DNA of 64,000 nucleotides from positions 1 through 64,000 of the forward strand of contig JACKNX010000014.1 in assembly GCA_024234635.1 (NCBI GenBank), read 5' to 3'. The translations under genes were made by a program, and so were the position numbers. The notes under the pieces were generated by a model. That model did no database searches and was not told the origin of the DNA. It saw only the letters and a program-made list of their open reading frames with translations. Below are positions 1 through 9,056 of the stretch, one piece after another; position 1 is the stretch's first letter; each line of letters begins with the position of its first letter. This DNA comes from Pseudomonadales bacterium (GTDB lineage: Bacteria > Pseudomonadota > Gammaproteobacteria > Pseudomonadales > Azotimanducaceae).

Positions 1-589
1 GCCTGAAATGGACGAGGTTGCAACGGTTCTACCAAAACCGGCGATGCCCCGAGAGCCACGAACAAGCCCGCCTGGGCGAGCTCGAATGTGACGTGGTGGT
101 ATGCGCGTGGCTACCTCGAACTCTATTCACTGGAGTGATGAGAGTCAGAGATAACCTGGCTTCGGTTCATGCGGCCTACTCAGGGCCGATGGTTCTGGAG
201 TGCACATCCAAGAGCTATCCGTGCACCTTGTGTTCTGGGAAATCACAGCCCAGATTTCGAAACGAATCTTTCTGGTAGTGCGTTCAAGCGCCCAACGCTG
301 AATGGTCGGTTCGAAGCCGTCTAGAACCGGCATCTCCCCTCCCGGAAAGAAAATTCAAACACGTCAGAAGCTTACCACCAAGCGTCGCGATGCAATTGCT
401 GTATTAGTGGCCCGGAGCCGTTTTCCTGCGCCGTCTAGTTCCGGCCTTTTTCGTGAAATTGCTGCCCGAAGCCAGCTATCTTACGGGGAAACGCATGCGG
501 TCGTGGTTGATCGGGTTTCTCGCAAACGTCCGTTCGTTCGCGGACAATGCACTGATGCTGCCTGTCTCATGCCCGACTGATATTTACCG
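1..589. other. Unassigned stretch at window edge, no gene recognised
   Basis: No open frame here resembles a known family or has a convincing ribosome binding site. The sequence does hold a 6-bp inverted repeat (CGGTTC at 307-312, GAACCG at 324-329). A 15-mer also occurs twice with two differences: CCGTCTAGAACCGGC at 317-331 and CCGTCTAGTTCCGGC at 431-445. It may be decayed coding sequence or a regulatory region for the methyltransferase downstream. Confidence 0.4.
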
Positions 590-1339
590 ATGGAAATGCT
601 CGTGACCGAAGACCCAAGCGGATCTCCAGCGCATGGCGCTGACACTTCGGCCGATCAAACAATTATCTGGCGTCACTTCCAGACTCACGCGGCGGGTGTC
701 TTCCACCGCAACCGTCCGCGTCTGGATGCGCAGATTGCATACGTGCTCAAACACTGTAGGCGTGACAGCGGCGCCTGCGTGGTGAATGTGGGGCCGGGCA
801 ACGGCTACCTGGAGGATCGCTGCAGGGAACTGGGTCTGCGCGTCATCTCCATTGATCCGGATACGCGCACGGTGGAAGCGATGCAGGCGCGCGGTCATGT
901 GGCGCACGCGGCCTACCTCGACGCGCTGCCGCTCCCGGATGCGTCGGTGCAGTGTCTGGTTGCCTCCGAAGTGCTCGAGCACATTCCCGAGGCGGCGTTG
1001 GCGGGATCCCTGGCGGAAGTGCGTCGTGTGCTGGCGCCAGGCGGGATGTTCGTGGGCACGGTGCCCCATGCTGAAAGGCTGGAAGACAATCAGGTTGTCT
1101 GCCCGCACTGTGCCGAGCTGTTCCACCGCTGGGGGCACCAGCAGAGTTTTACGCCTCAGCGTCTGCGCGGTCTGCTGCTGGCCGTCGGTCCGTCACCCAG
1201 GGTGGTGGTGCGTGGCTTTGTCGACTGGCGGCGTCGCTCACCGGCCGGCCTGTTCAAGTCGCTGGTCAGGGCTGTTGCGGCGCGATTGGGCTGGGGCATC
1301 GCCAGTCCCAACATCCAGTTTCGCGTCACGCGCGGCTGA
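590..1339 (+). CDS. Class I SAM-dependent methyltransferase
   Basis: A 249-residue protein with the Rossmann fold of Methyltransf_11-type enzymes. Motif I reads VVNVGPGNG at residues 64-72, the acidic residue that binds the SAM ribose is D89, and the post-motif II segment VLEHIPE is at 128-134, followed by LAPGG at 148-152. A CPHC pair at 171-174 followed by FHRWGH suggests a small metal-binding or structural insert, as seen in one subgroup of these enzymes. The substrate cannot be read from sequence. It is transcribed alone and followed 100 nt later by an amidohydrolase, with no obvious functional link. Confidence 0.85.
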   Translation: MEMLVTEDPSGSPAHGADTSADQTIIWRHFQTHAAGVFHRNRPRLDAQIAYVLKHCRRDSGACVVNVGPGNGYLEDRCRELGLRVISIDPDTRTVEAMQARGHVAHAAYLDALPLPDASVQCLVASEVLEHIPEAALAGSLAEVRRVLAPGGMFVGTVPHAERLEDNQVVCPHCAELFHRWGHQQSFTPQRLRGLLLAVGPSPRVVVRGFVDWRRRSPAGLFKSLVRAVAARLGWGIASPNIQFRVTRG

Positions 1340-1440
1340 GCCGCCGGCCGTCACTGCCCGGATCCCGCCGTTCGGTGTTCCGCGTGCGGGCTTCCCCTGC
1401 TAGGCTGGGCCGCGTGCATCACAGCGGGAGGAGCGGGGCA

Positions 1441-3126
1441 ATGGCACATGATCTGGTCATTCGGGGCGGCACCGTCGTCGACGGCAGCGGCGCGGAGCGC
1501 TTTGAGGGCGACGTGGCGATTGACGGCGACCGTATCGTCGCAGTGGGCAAGGTGTCCGGGACCGGCCACCGCGAGATCGACGCGCGTGGCCAGGTGATCA
1601 CGCCCGGCTTCGTGGACATTCACACGCACCTGGATGCGCAGATCGCCTGGGATCCGGTGGCGTCGTCCTCCTGCTATCACGGCATTACCTCCGGCGTGCT
1701 CGGCAATTGTGGCGTGACGTTTGCGCCGTGCCGGCCTGAGGACCGGGAATATCTGGCGGCGATGATGGAGTCGGTGGAGGACATACCGGCAACGAGCATC
1801 CTCCAGGGGCTTCCGTGGGACTGGCAGACCTATGGCGAATACCTGTCATCGATCGACCGCATGCCCAAGGGCATCAACGTTGGTGGCATGGTGGGTCATT
1901 GCGCTGTGCGCTATCACGCCATGGGTGAGCGCTCGCTGAGTGACGAGCCCGCCAACGCGGAGGATCTGGCCCGCATCACGGCGCTGGTGGATGAAGCCAT
2001 GGGTGCGGGGGCGCTGGGGTTTTCCACGTCGCGCACGTTCATGCACAAGGTGCCCGACGGGCGGTGTGTGCCCGGCACCTACGCGGACGTGGCGGAAATG
2101 CTCGCCGTTGGACGCGTTCTCGGCCAGCACGGCAAAGGCGTTTTCGAGGCCGCGGCGCGCCTGGGCGAAGGAGAGCGGGAGGCGCACCTGCCGAATACCC
2201 GGGCCGAAGTGGCCTGGATGGGCCAGGTCTCCCGTGAAAATCAGATTCGCGTGACATTCGGGCTTCTGCACAGCAATCGCCGGCCCGATCTCTATCAGCG
2301 CGTCATCGACTTCGCGGAGGCGGAAAACGCGCAGGGTGCGCGGCTGCGTCCGCAGACCACCTCGCGTGGCGTCGGCATCCTGTTCGGGCTGGATCATCGC
2401 ACGCCGTTTGCTGCCTCGTCCGCCTGGCAGGCGTTGGCGAAGCTGCCCCCGGCCGAACGGCTGGCTGCGCTGGAAGACCCCCGGCAGCGGGCGGCCTTGA
2501 GTGAACTGGAACATCCCGTGCCGATCGACCTCGGCATGACGTACGTGCTGCTCGACGGCGCGGTGAACTACGCCCACGAGGAAAGCAATGCGCTTACCGC
2601 CCACGCGCGGCGCATGGGCCTTTCCCCTGTGCAGGCATTCATCGAACTCAACCGTCGGCACAACGGGCGGGTGGTGCTGTACTACCCGGGTCTCAACCAG
2701 AGCATGGATGCCATCGAAGCCATGCTCACCAATCCCACCGTGGCGATGGGGCTGGCGGATTCCGGCGCCCATGTCGGTCAGATCATGGATGCCAGCTCCC
2801 CAACCTGGCTGCTGAGCTACTGGGTGAACAAGCGCGGGCTGTTTACGCTGGAAGAGGCTGTGCGGCGATGGACGTCAGATACCGCGGAGCTGTTCGGTAT
2901 TCGCGAACGGGGGCAGGTCAGGCCCGGCTGGTACGCGGATCTGAACGTCATCGACGTGGATGCGCTGGAGGTCTGCCTGCCGGAATACCGGCACGATTTC
3001 CCCGGTGGCGCCGGTCGCTACGTGCAGGAAGGGCGTGGCTATGCGCATGTGATCGTGAACGGGCAGCCCTTCATGGAAAACGGTGCGCACACCGGTGCGC
3101 TGGCTGGCGTAACGCTACGCAGTTGA
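1441..3126 (+). CDS. N-acyl-D-amino-acid deacylase family amidohydrolase
   Basis: A 561-residue amidohydrolase of the D-aminoacylase group, which hydrolyses N-acyl-D-amino acids or related amides. The N-terminal beta-sandwich segment (LVIRGGTVVDGSG) leads into the metal motif HTHLD at residues 61-65. Later landmarks are GNCGVTFAPC, GHCAVRYHAMG, LADSGAHVGQ and the C-terminal GQVRPGWYADLNVID typical of the family. The ATG at 1441 is chosen over in-frame upstream codons because GGGAGGAG precedes it at good spacing. Four bases separate it from the EamA transporter gene, so the two are probably co-transcribed. The exact substrate is not inferable. Confidence 0.85.
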   Translation: MAHDLVIRGGTVVDGSGAERFEGDVAIDGDRIVAVGKVSGTGHREIDARGQVITPGFVDIHTHLDAQIAWDPVASSSCYHGITSGVLGNCGVTFAPCRPEDREYLAAMMESVEDIPATSILQGLPWDWQTYGEYLSSIDRMPKGINVGGMVGHCAVRYHAMGERSLSDEPANAEDLARITALVDEAMGAGALGFSTSRTFMHKVPDGRCVPGTYADVAEMLAVGRVLGQHGKGVFEAAARLGEGEREAHLPNTRAEVAWMGQVSRENQIRVTFGLLHSNRRPDLYQRVIDFAEAENAQGARLRPQTTSRGVGILFGLDHRTPFAASSAWQALAKLPPAERLAALEDPRQRAALSELEHPVPIDLGMTYVLLDGAVNYAHEESNALTAHARRMGLSPVQAFIELNRRHNGRVVLYYPGLNQSMDAIEAMLTNPTVAMGLADSGAHVGQIMDASSPTWLLSYWVNKRGLFTLEEAVRRWTSDTAELFGIRERGQVRPGWYADLNVIDVDALEVCLPEYRHDFPGGAGRYVQEGRGYAHVIVNGQPFMENGAHTGALAGVTLRS

Positions 3127-3130
3127 TGTC

Positions 3131-4012
3131 ATGAGCGTCGCGCCGTGGGTGCTCATTACCGTCGGCGCGGCGTTCCTGCAGAACCTCCGGTCGTTCCTGC
3201 AACGGCGCCTCACGGGGCAGCTGTCCGTGAATGGTGCCAGCTATGTACGCTTTGCCTACGCGCTGCCGTTTGCGGCGTGTTATGCGGCGTGGCTGGGGAT
3301 GCGCGATCCCGTTGGCATGCCAGGCCCCGACTTTTTCCTTTACAGCGGGGTTGGCGGTATCGCCCAGGTGCTGGCGACGGTGGCGTTGCTGGCGTCCTTC
3401 AGCGGCGGCAACTTTGCCGTCGGCACCGCGCTCTCCAAAACGGAAACGCTGCAGGCGGCGTTGTTTGGCCTGTTGCTCCTGGGGGAGGGGGTGTCGGCCA
3501 TTGCGCTGGTTGGGGTTGTGGTCAGCTTTGCCGGTGTGGTGCTGCTGTCCAGTCGCGGTTCGCTGCTGGCGCTGTCCCGGATTGAGCGCGGTGTTGCCGC
3601 CGGATTGCTCGCGGGCACGGGGTTTGCCATCTCCGCGGTGGCCTATCGTGGCGCTGCGCTGGCGCTGCCGGCGGGGGATGCCGTGACGCGGGCGTCCGTG
3701 ACCCTGCTTTCGGCCCTCACCATCCAGACGGCAACGGCGGGGCTTTATCTGGCGCTGCGCGAGCGAGGCGAACTGCAACGGGTGTGGGCGGCGCGCCGTA
3801 CGGGCGTGCTTGTTGGTCTCATCGGTGCCACCGCCTCGGTCGGCTGGTTCACCGCCATGACGCTGACAAACGCCGCGCTGGTGCGGGCAGTCGGGCAGGT
3901 AGAGCTGCTGTTTACCTTTGCAACCGCGCTCTGGATACTGCGGGAAAAGGTGGCGCTGGCCGAAGTGGTGGGGGCAGTGCTGGTACTGGGCGGAATTCTG
4001 TTACTGCTCTGA
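3131..4012 (+). CDS. EamA-family (DMT) inner-membrane transporter
   Basis: A 293-residue, strongly hydrophobic protein with about ten predicted membrane segments arranged as two repeated EamA halves. The first half starts with VLITVGAAFLQNLRSFLQRR; the second ends with the segment GAVLVLGGILLLL. Drug/metabolite transporters of this kind export or import small metabolites across the inner membrane. The start lies four bases after the stop of the amidohydrolase, which suggests coupled expression and possibly transport of that enzyme's substrate or product. That link is inference. Confidence 0.85.
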   Translation: MSVAPWVLITVGAAFLQNLRSFLQRRLTGQLSVNGASYVRFAYALPFAACYAAWLGMRDPVGMPGPDFFLYSGVGGIAQVLATVALLASFSGGNFAVGTALSKTETLQAALFGLLLLGEGVSAIALVGVVVSFAGVVLLSSRGSLLALSRIERGVAAGLLAGTGFAISAVAYRGAALALPAGDAVTRASVTLLSALTIQTATAGLYLALRERGELQRVWAARRTGVLVGLIGATASVGWFTAMTLTNAALVRAVGQVELLFTFATALWILREKVALAEVVGAVLVLGGILLLL

Positions 4013-4059
4013 CGCGTTCAGGGCAGGCGTACTGTCAATTCAATCAATAGGGGGAACTC

Positions 4060-4851
4060 ATGAGCTACCAGACCATTCAGGTGGAGAACCGGGGTGATGT
4101 ATGCGTCATCACGCTGAACCGGCCGGACCGGCTCAATGCCTGGACCTACGAGATGGCGGCAGAGCTGGCGGACGCGGTCACGGCGGCCAATGCCGATGAT
4201 GATATTGGTGCCATCGTCATGACCGGTGCCGGACGCGGCTTCTGTGCCGGCGCGGATGTGGAAGCCGTCTTCAAGGCGCAGGCCGAGGGCGGCGCGCCGG
4301 CCGCGCGGGTCCGGCCCACTGACTGGGTGCAGCTTGTACGCGATGCCAAGCCGATGGTCGCCGCGATCAATGGCGCGGCCATTGGTCTTGGCACCACGCT
4401 GGTATTGCCCATGGATTACCTGGTGGCGAGCACCCAGGCCAAGCTCAGCCTGCGCTTCGTGAAGATGGGTCTCGTGCCTGAACTGGCCAGCTCCCGCTTC
4501 CTGTTCGCCCGCGTGGGCTTTGGCGCCGCCAACGAACTGATGCTTACCGGGCGCACGGTCAGTGGCGAGGAGGCGCAGCAGCTCGGTCTCGTGGACCGGG
4601 TGGTTGCCCCCGAGGCGTTGCTTGACACCGCCATTGCCGTAGCCCGCAGCATGGGCGAAAACCCGAGTGTGGCGCTGCGCATGATCAAGCGGCTGGCGAC
4701 GGAAAATGCCGCGGAAACGGATATTCGCACCATTCAGGGCCGCGAAGGCGAGGCATTGAAGGTGGCCTACGCCTCGCCGGAACACCGCGAAGCCATTGCG
4801 GCGTTCCTCGAGAAGCGCACGCCGGACTTCAAAACCGCCCGCTCCGGCTGA
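4060..4851 (+). CDS. Enoyl-CoA hydratase/isomerase (crotonase) family protein
   Basis: A 263-residue crotonase-fold protein. The CoA/oxyanion-hole segment is MTGAGRGFCAGADVEAV and the second conserved block is INGAAIGLGTTLVLPMDY. The sequence GLVPE carries the glutamate found at the usual catalytic position. Members hydrate or isomerise enoyl-CoA esters in fatty acid or aromatic acid breakdown. GGGGGAA just upstream of the ATG at 4060 supports the start. The C-terminal IQGREGEALKVAYASPEHREAIAAFLEKR is the usual hexamerisation tail. It appears monocistronic and the acyl chain preference is unknown. Confidence 0.9.
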   Translation: MSYQTIQVENRGDVCVITLNRPDRLNAWTYEMAAELADAVTAANADDDIGAIVMTGAGRGFCAGADVEAVFKAQAEGGAPAARVRPTDWVQLVRDAKPMVAAINGAAIGLGTTLVLPMDYLVASTQAKLSLRFVKMGLVPELASSRFLFARVGFGAANELMLTGRTVSGEEAQQLGLVDRVVAPEALLDTAIAVARSMGENPSVALRMIKRLATENAAETDIRTIQGREGEALKVAYASPEHREAIAAFLEKRTPDFKTARSG

Positions 4852-4869
4852 AACGCACGCCCATCCCCG

Positions 4870-4893
4870 GACCGGGTCGGGAAAGGCCCGGTT
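4870..4893 (+). terminator. Weak hairpin after the crotonase gene
   Basis: ACCGGG at 4871-4876 pairs with CCCGGT at 4887-4892 around a 10-base loop, 20 bases after the enoyl-CoA hydratase stop. No T tract follows, so it may act as a weak or Rho-assisted terminator, or have no function. Confidence 0.3.
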
Positions 4894-5029
4894 CCCTGCG
4901 CGTGACAGGTAACCGGCGCCACCCCCGGCATAGCGCGACGATGCCCCGGCAACGGAGTGTGGCCCGGTTCACAGCCGAAATCCGAATGCTTGCCTATGCT
5001 TTCTCCAAATACCGCATTGGAAAAGCAGC

Positions 5030-5392
5030 GTGCAGGACGACAGGAAGTCGTTTACAGGCGGGTTGACCGCACCCGGTCGGCTGAAGGTTTCGTGGCAGGA
5101 ACAGGAGTATTGGCTCACCCCGGGTGAGTCGTTGCTGCTGGGCGCCGGCGCGCCTGCCGATATCGTCATCTGCGAACCGTTTGTTTCCCGAGCCCACGCA
5201 ACGCTTACCTGGCCAGAGGCAGGCCACTCGGCGGAGCTGGTCGATCATTCCACCAACGGCACGCTGGTCCAGACGGAGGACCAGCAGGTCACGCGCCTGC
5301 ATCGGGGCGCGATCGCGTTGTGGGGCTGCGGCTGGCTGAGTCCGGTGGCGCCGCTCGCGGCGGCAACGGCTGTGCGGTACCAGCATGTCTGA
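5030..5392 (+). CDS. Small FHA-domain protein
   Basis: A 120-residue protein consisting almost only of a forkhead-associated domain, which binds phosphothreonine peptides. The landmark residues are visible: the first strand PGESLLLGAG, the SRAHATL segment, and DHSTNGTLV. The start is a GTG at 5030 preceded by GGAAAAG. Its last eight bases overlap the start of the PP2C phosphatase gene, and a Ser/Thr kinase follows, so it is very likely the phosphopeptide reader of this kinase-phosphatase pair. The canonical phosphate-contacting Arg in the GR dipeptide is replaced by alanine/glycine near GAGAPADI, which could change ligand preference. Confidence 0.8.
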   Translation: MQDDRKSFTGGLTAPGRLKVSWQEQEYWLTPGESLLLGAGAPADIVICEPFVSRAHATLTWPEAGHSAELVDHSTNGTLVQTEDQQVTRLHRGAIALWGCGWLSPVAPLAAATAVRYQHV

Positions 5393-6149
5393 AGCCCAGC
5401 ATCTTCACCGAAGCGTACGGGAATTTGTTACCGCCTGTCGGTCGCATCGTGGCAACGTACGCAAGCTCAACGAAGATGCGGTGCTTGCCAACGGCGACGC
5501 TGATCTGTGGGTTGTCGCCGACGGCATGGGCGGGCATATGGCAGGCGATCACGCCAGCCGCGCCATTGTTACCGCGCTGTCGGATCTCCGCTTCACCGAC
5601 GCGGTGACTCTGGCGGACCGGCTCGATGAACTCGAGGACATCCTCATCGGTATCCACGACACGTTGCAGCGCTATGGCCGGGAACAGTTCGGCGGCGCCA
5701 CGGTCGGCAGTACCGTCGCGGCCATGCTGGTGCACGAAGGCCATGCCCTGGCCGTGTGGGCCGGCGACAGCCGGTTGTACCGGCTGCGTGATGGACGCCT
5801 GGAACAGGTGACGCGTGATCACAATCCCGTGTCCGATCTGCTCGATGTGGGCGAAGTTACCGAGGCGGAAGCGCTCACCGCCGATACCAATGTCATCACC
5901 CGGGCTGTTGGCGGGCATGGTCCCCTGCATCTCGATCTTGTGTTGCTGGACGTTCAGAGCGGCGACGACTATCTGTTGTGCACCGATGGCCTGTACCGGG
6001 AGCTCAGCCACAACGAGCTGGAATCGATTCTGGGGGCCCGTGCTGGCGATGATGTGGAGCGGGTGGCCGACCGGCTTCTCGATCGCTGTCTGCAGGGTGT
6101 CGCGCAGGACAACGTTTCCCTGATTGTCACGCACGTGCGCGAAGGCTGA
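5385..6149 (+). CDS. PP2C-family serine/threonine phosphatase
   Basis: A 254-residue stand-alone PP2C (PPM) phosphatase that removes phosphate from Ser/Thr residues using two divalent metals. Conserved motifs are RKLNEDAV, WVVADGMGGHMAGDHAS, WAGDSRLYRLRDG, the TRAVGG block, LLCTDGLYRELS and the C-terminal QDNVSLIVTHV. Metal-ligand aspartates are present in ADGMGG, CTDG and DNVS. Its gene overlaps the FHA gene by eight bases and precedes the kinase gene by four, so the three are translated from one message. It probably counteracts the adjacent kinase. Confidence 0.93.
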   Translation: MSEAQHLHRSVREFVTACRSHRGNVRKLNEDAVLANGDADLWVVADGMGGHMAGDHASRAIVTALSDLRFTDAVTLADRLDELEDILIGIHDTLQRYGREQFGGATVGSTVAAMLVHEGHALAVWAGDSRLYRLRDGRLEQVTRDHNPVSDLLDVGEVTEAEALTADTNVITRAVGGHGPLHLDLVLLDVQSGDDYLLCTDGLYRELSHNELESILGARAGDDVERVADRLLDRCLQGVAQDNVSLIVTHVREG

Positions 6150-6153
6150 TGCC

Positions 6154-8691
6154 ATGAGCGATGAGGCACCCAGGGATCTCACTCTGCTGCGTCCGCAAAG
6201 CCGTGGTCGGCTCAATGCACAGGTTTCACGGGAGGAAGCGACCGACGCCGCGACCCCACGCGTTCTGAAGTCGCGCTTCGTCCTGGAGGAACGCCTCGGT
6301 ACCGGCGGCATGGGTACCGTGTACAGGGCGCGGGATCTGCGCAAGGTGGAGGCCCGTGACCGTTCGCCGCACGTGGCGGTGAAAGTGCTCAACGCCGACA
6401 TCCGGCGGCATCCGGAAGCCTTCATTGCGCTGGAACGCGAAGCCGTTCGCTCCCAGCAGCTGGCGCATCCGAACATCGTCTCGATCTACGATTTTGACAA
6501 GGACGGCAACGTCCCGTTCCTTACCATGGAGCTTCTCCAGGGGCGGGAGCTGGGCGTTCTGCTGCAGTCCTATCCACATGGCTTGCCGGACGAGTTGGCC
6601 TGGCCGCTCGTGCGCGGCATGTGTGAGGGCTTGTCCTACGCGCACGCCCAGGGTGTCGTGCACGCGGACTTCAAGCCAGGCAATGTGTTTTTTACCGAAA
6701 CCGAGCAGGTGAAGATTCTCGACTTCGGCCTGGCGAGGGCGGTACAGATTCAGCACGAGGGCGGGGAAGATACCGCGTTCGATCCCGTGCATCTCGGCGC
6801 GTTGACGCCTGCTTACGCTAGCCTGGAGATGATTCGCGGCGAGCCGCCCGAGGCGAGGGACGACCTCTATGCCCTGGCGGTGGTGATCTACATGATCTTC
6901 ACGGGGCGTCACCCCTACGACCGCAAGGCGGCGGACGAAGCACTCGAAAACGGCATGGTGCCTGACCGGCCCCGGCGCCTCGGCTTCCGCCAGTGGCGAG
7001 CCCTGCGGGCGTCGCTGGCGCTGGAGCGGGACCAGCGCCCGGCCAGCGTGCAGCACCTGCAACAGGCGCTACTCGGGCGTACCAACTGGACGACCCGGAT
7101 CGGCGCGGCTGCTGCCGTGGTGATGTTTGGCGTGGCCACGAGTTTTTATGTCATCGAAGCGGCGCAGATCGACGATGTACGGGATGAGGTGCGCCAGGTC
7201 ACGCTGCTCGATGTACAGGCTGCCCGTGTCAGCAGCCTTGTCGAGGAGCCCCTGCTGGATCCGGTGTGGCTGCAGCGACTGGACGCGGAATTGCAGGCGC
7301 TGGCCGCCGTGGATGCGGATGGCGCGGCGGTGACGGTATATCGACGCCAGGCGGGTGACGTGGTGGCCGCAGGTATCGCCAGCCGGCCCACGGTTGCCGA
7401 AGCGTCCCGGCTGTTTACGAACGCAGCGTATCTCCTCCCGTCGCCAGCCATGCAGCGTGCGCTTGCGACATCGCTCGGCAAGGCGTTGTCTTCGCTCGTT
7501 CCGATCGCTGATCTGCCCAGAGGCGATCCGACGGTACGCAGCGCGCTGGCCGATCTGACGAGCGTTCAGAACGTGCTCTCGGAGACCGGTCACCTGCTCG
7601 ATGTGGAAGTCGTGTCCGCCCTGACGGCGCAGAGTGCGCAGGTACTCGATGCGCTTGTGGAGGACGTGCGTCGTCTTCATGCCCAGGGGGACAGCGGGGA
7701 ACTGGCGTCCACCTTCATTGAGGCGGCGCAGGGCTGGGACTTTGCGGCAGGCGCGGTGGAAGTGCTTCGTCAGTTGCAGCCGCGCAAGGTGGCAGCGCCC
7801 AGGTCGGCTGTGACGCCGGCGCGCAAACCCGCGCCGGCGGCGTCCCCGGGGGTATCGCTGCAGCCGCTGAAAGACCTGCTGGCCGCGTCCTGTCTGCGCC
7901 TGGACATTCCCGGCGTTGCAACGCTTCTGCGTGGGTACCAGCAACAGCCGGCTGTCTTCAAACAGGCGCGCAGTGCAACCAGCGAGCGGTTGGAAGCCTG
8001 CATCGGTGAACTGGAAAGTGTCGATGTGGAGCTGGCCCGGGGGCTGCATCGCGACGTGCAGGTGCTGCTCGATGGCCTGGTATCGCTGAACATTTCCGCG
8101 CCGGATGCTTGCGCCGCGCCGGAAACAGGTGCCAACGGGCATGTACGGTGTCGCGACACCGCGTCTTTCGGCAAGGCGCCGGAGCTGACGATTCTGCCCG
8201 GCGGCGACGGCGCTGCCGCCCTGGCGGTGACGCGCACCGAGATCAGCACGCGTGACTTTGCCGTGTTCTGCGCGGCCACCGGCCGGTGTGAAATTCCTGC
8301 CAGCGACTTTCCGGTGACCGGTGTTGCCCCGGCCCTGGTAAAGGAGTTTGCCGACTGGCTGAGCCGCGAGACCGGGCATCGGTATCGCCTCCCGACCAGT
8401 GCCGAATGGCTTCGCCTGGTGGACGCCCGCGCGCCCGGGGCGCGGCAGTGCGGCAGTCGTTTTCTCGGTCGCGGGCGCCCGGTCCCCGTTTCCGAAGGCG
8501 CCGAGGCGGGCAACGGTTTGCTGCATGTCGCGGACAACGTCCGGGAGCTGGCCTGGGACGAGGGGGCCGCCTGGGTCATGGGCAGCGGTTTTCGGGACAA
8601 AGGCGAAGACTGCGCCAGCGACCGGCGAATACCGCTGGCGGATGGCGTGGACGATGCCACGGGTTTCAGATTGATCAGGGAGTTGTCGTGA
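6154..8691 (+). CDS. Membrane-anchored Ser/Thr protein kinase with FGE/SUMF1-like C-terminal domain
   Basis: An 845-residue PknB-type kinase. The catalytic domain spans about 41-310, with the glycine loop GTGGMG at 49-54, the ATP lysine K77 in VAVK, and the DFG motif at 190-192. The catalytic loop reads HAD at 170-172 rather than HRD, with K174 and N177 kept. The usual APE motif is SLE at 223-225. A single membrane segment lies at about 315-335. The long linker leads to a formylglycine-generating-enzyme-like domain (about 680-845) marked by RYRLPTSAEWLR and VADNVRELAWD. The ATG at 6154 follows the phosphatase stop by four bases and is preferred over a TTG ten codons upstream. The C-terminal module is likely extracytoplasmic and sensory rather than enzymatic, which is inference. 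Confidence 0.9.
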   Translation: MSDEAPRDLTLLRPQSRGRLNAQVSREEATDAATPRVLKSRFVLEERLGTGGMGTVYRARDLRKVEARDRSPHVAVKVLNADIRRHPEAFIALEREAVRSQQLAHPNIVSIYDFDKDGNVPFLTMELLQGRELGVLLQSYPHGLPDELAWPLVRGMCEGLSYAHAQGVVHADFKPGNVFFTETEQVKILDFGLARAVQIQHEGGEDTAFDPVHLGALTPAYASLEMIRGEPPEARDDLYALAVVIYMIFTGRHPYDRKAADEALENGMVPDRPRRLGFRQWRALRASLALERDQRPASVQHLQQALLGRTNWTTRIGAAAAVVMFGVATSFYVIEAAQIDDVRDEVRQVTLLDVQAARVSSLVEEPLLDPVWLQRLDAELQALAAVDADGAAVTVYRRQAGDVVAAGIASRPTVAEASRLFTNAAYLLPSPAMQRALATSLGKALSSLVPIADLPRGDPTVRSALADLTSVQNVLSETGHLLDVEVVSALTAQSAQVLDALVEDVRRLHAQGDSGELASTFIEAAQGWDFAAGAVEVLRQLQPRKVAAPRSAVTPARKPAPAASPGVSLQPLKDLLAASCLRLDIPGVATLLRGYQQQPAVFKQARSATSERLEACIGELESVDVELARGLHRDVQVLLDGLVSLNISAPDACAAPETGANGHVRCRDTASFGKAPELTILPGGDGAAALAVTRTEISTRDFAVFCAATGRCEIPASDFPVTGVAPALVKEFADWLSRETGHRYRLPTSAEWLRLVDARAPGARQCGSRFLGRGRPVPVSEGAEAGNGLLHVADNVRELAWDEGAAWVMGSGFRDKGEDCASDRRIPLADGVDDATGFRLIRELS

Positions 8692-9056
8692 AGCTGATGC
8701 GCTTGAGTCCGGAATCCCAGCGTCTGCGTCGCATTGCCCGTGCGTACGCGGCGGGTGAATCGTCGCTCACGGATTACCGTCACCTGCGACGCCAGATCCT
8801 CAATGGGCTTCAGCAGGCAATGGGTCGGCAGGCGGACGACACCCACCGCCGCCCCGGCATGGGGAGTTGGACGCGTCCCTTCGATGCGGCGGAAACTGTC
8901 ACGCGGGCGCCGATTGCGGCCGTTGCCGCCGTGCCGGCATCGTCAGCGGCTCGTTCTGCGCTGCCGCCCCGGCGTGGCCCGCGGATCAGCAGCCGGTGGC
9001 TCATCGCCGGACTTGGCCTGGTGATCCTGTCCCTGTGGGCGGCGCTGCGCGCCTGA
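8688..9056 (+). CDS. Small single-pass membrane protein of the kinase operon
   Basis: A 122-residue protein of unknown family. The N-terminal half is a charged helical segment (RLRRIARAYAAGESSLTDYRH). A low-complexity Ala/Pro/Arg linker follows, then one C-terminal hydrophobic helix (WLIAGLGLVILSLWAALRA) that would tail-anchor it in the inner membrane. The GTG at 8688 overlaps the kinase stop by four bases; an ATG at 8697 is an alternative. Tight coupling to the kinase suggests a partner or substrate at the membrane. No specific function can be assigned. Confidence 0.7.
   Translation: MKLMRLSPESQRLRRIARAYAAGESSLTDYRHLRRQILNGLQQAMGRQADDTHRRPGMGSWTRPFDAAETVTRAPIAAVAAVPASSAARSALPPRRGPRISSRWLIAGLGLVILSLWAALRA

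Noticed and set aside
290..340. Possible tRNA fragment because of GGTTCGAA near 308
   Set aside because: The flanking bases cannot form a T-arm plus acceptor stem on either strand and no anticodon arm is present. It reads better as a simple inverted repeat.
5030..9056. Type VI secretion post-translational control cluster
   Set aside because: FHA, PP2C and kinase genes also occur in T6SS loci, but no tss/tag gene is found anywhere in the window.
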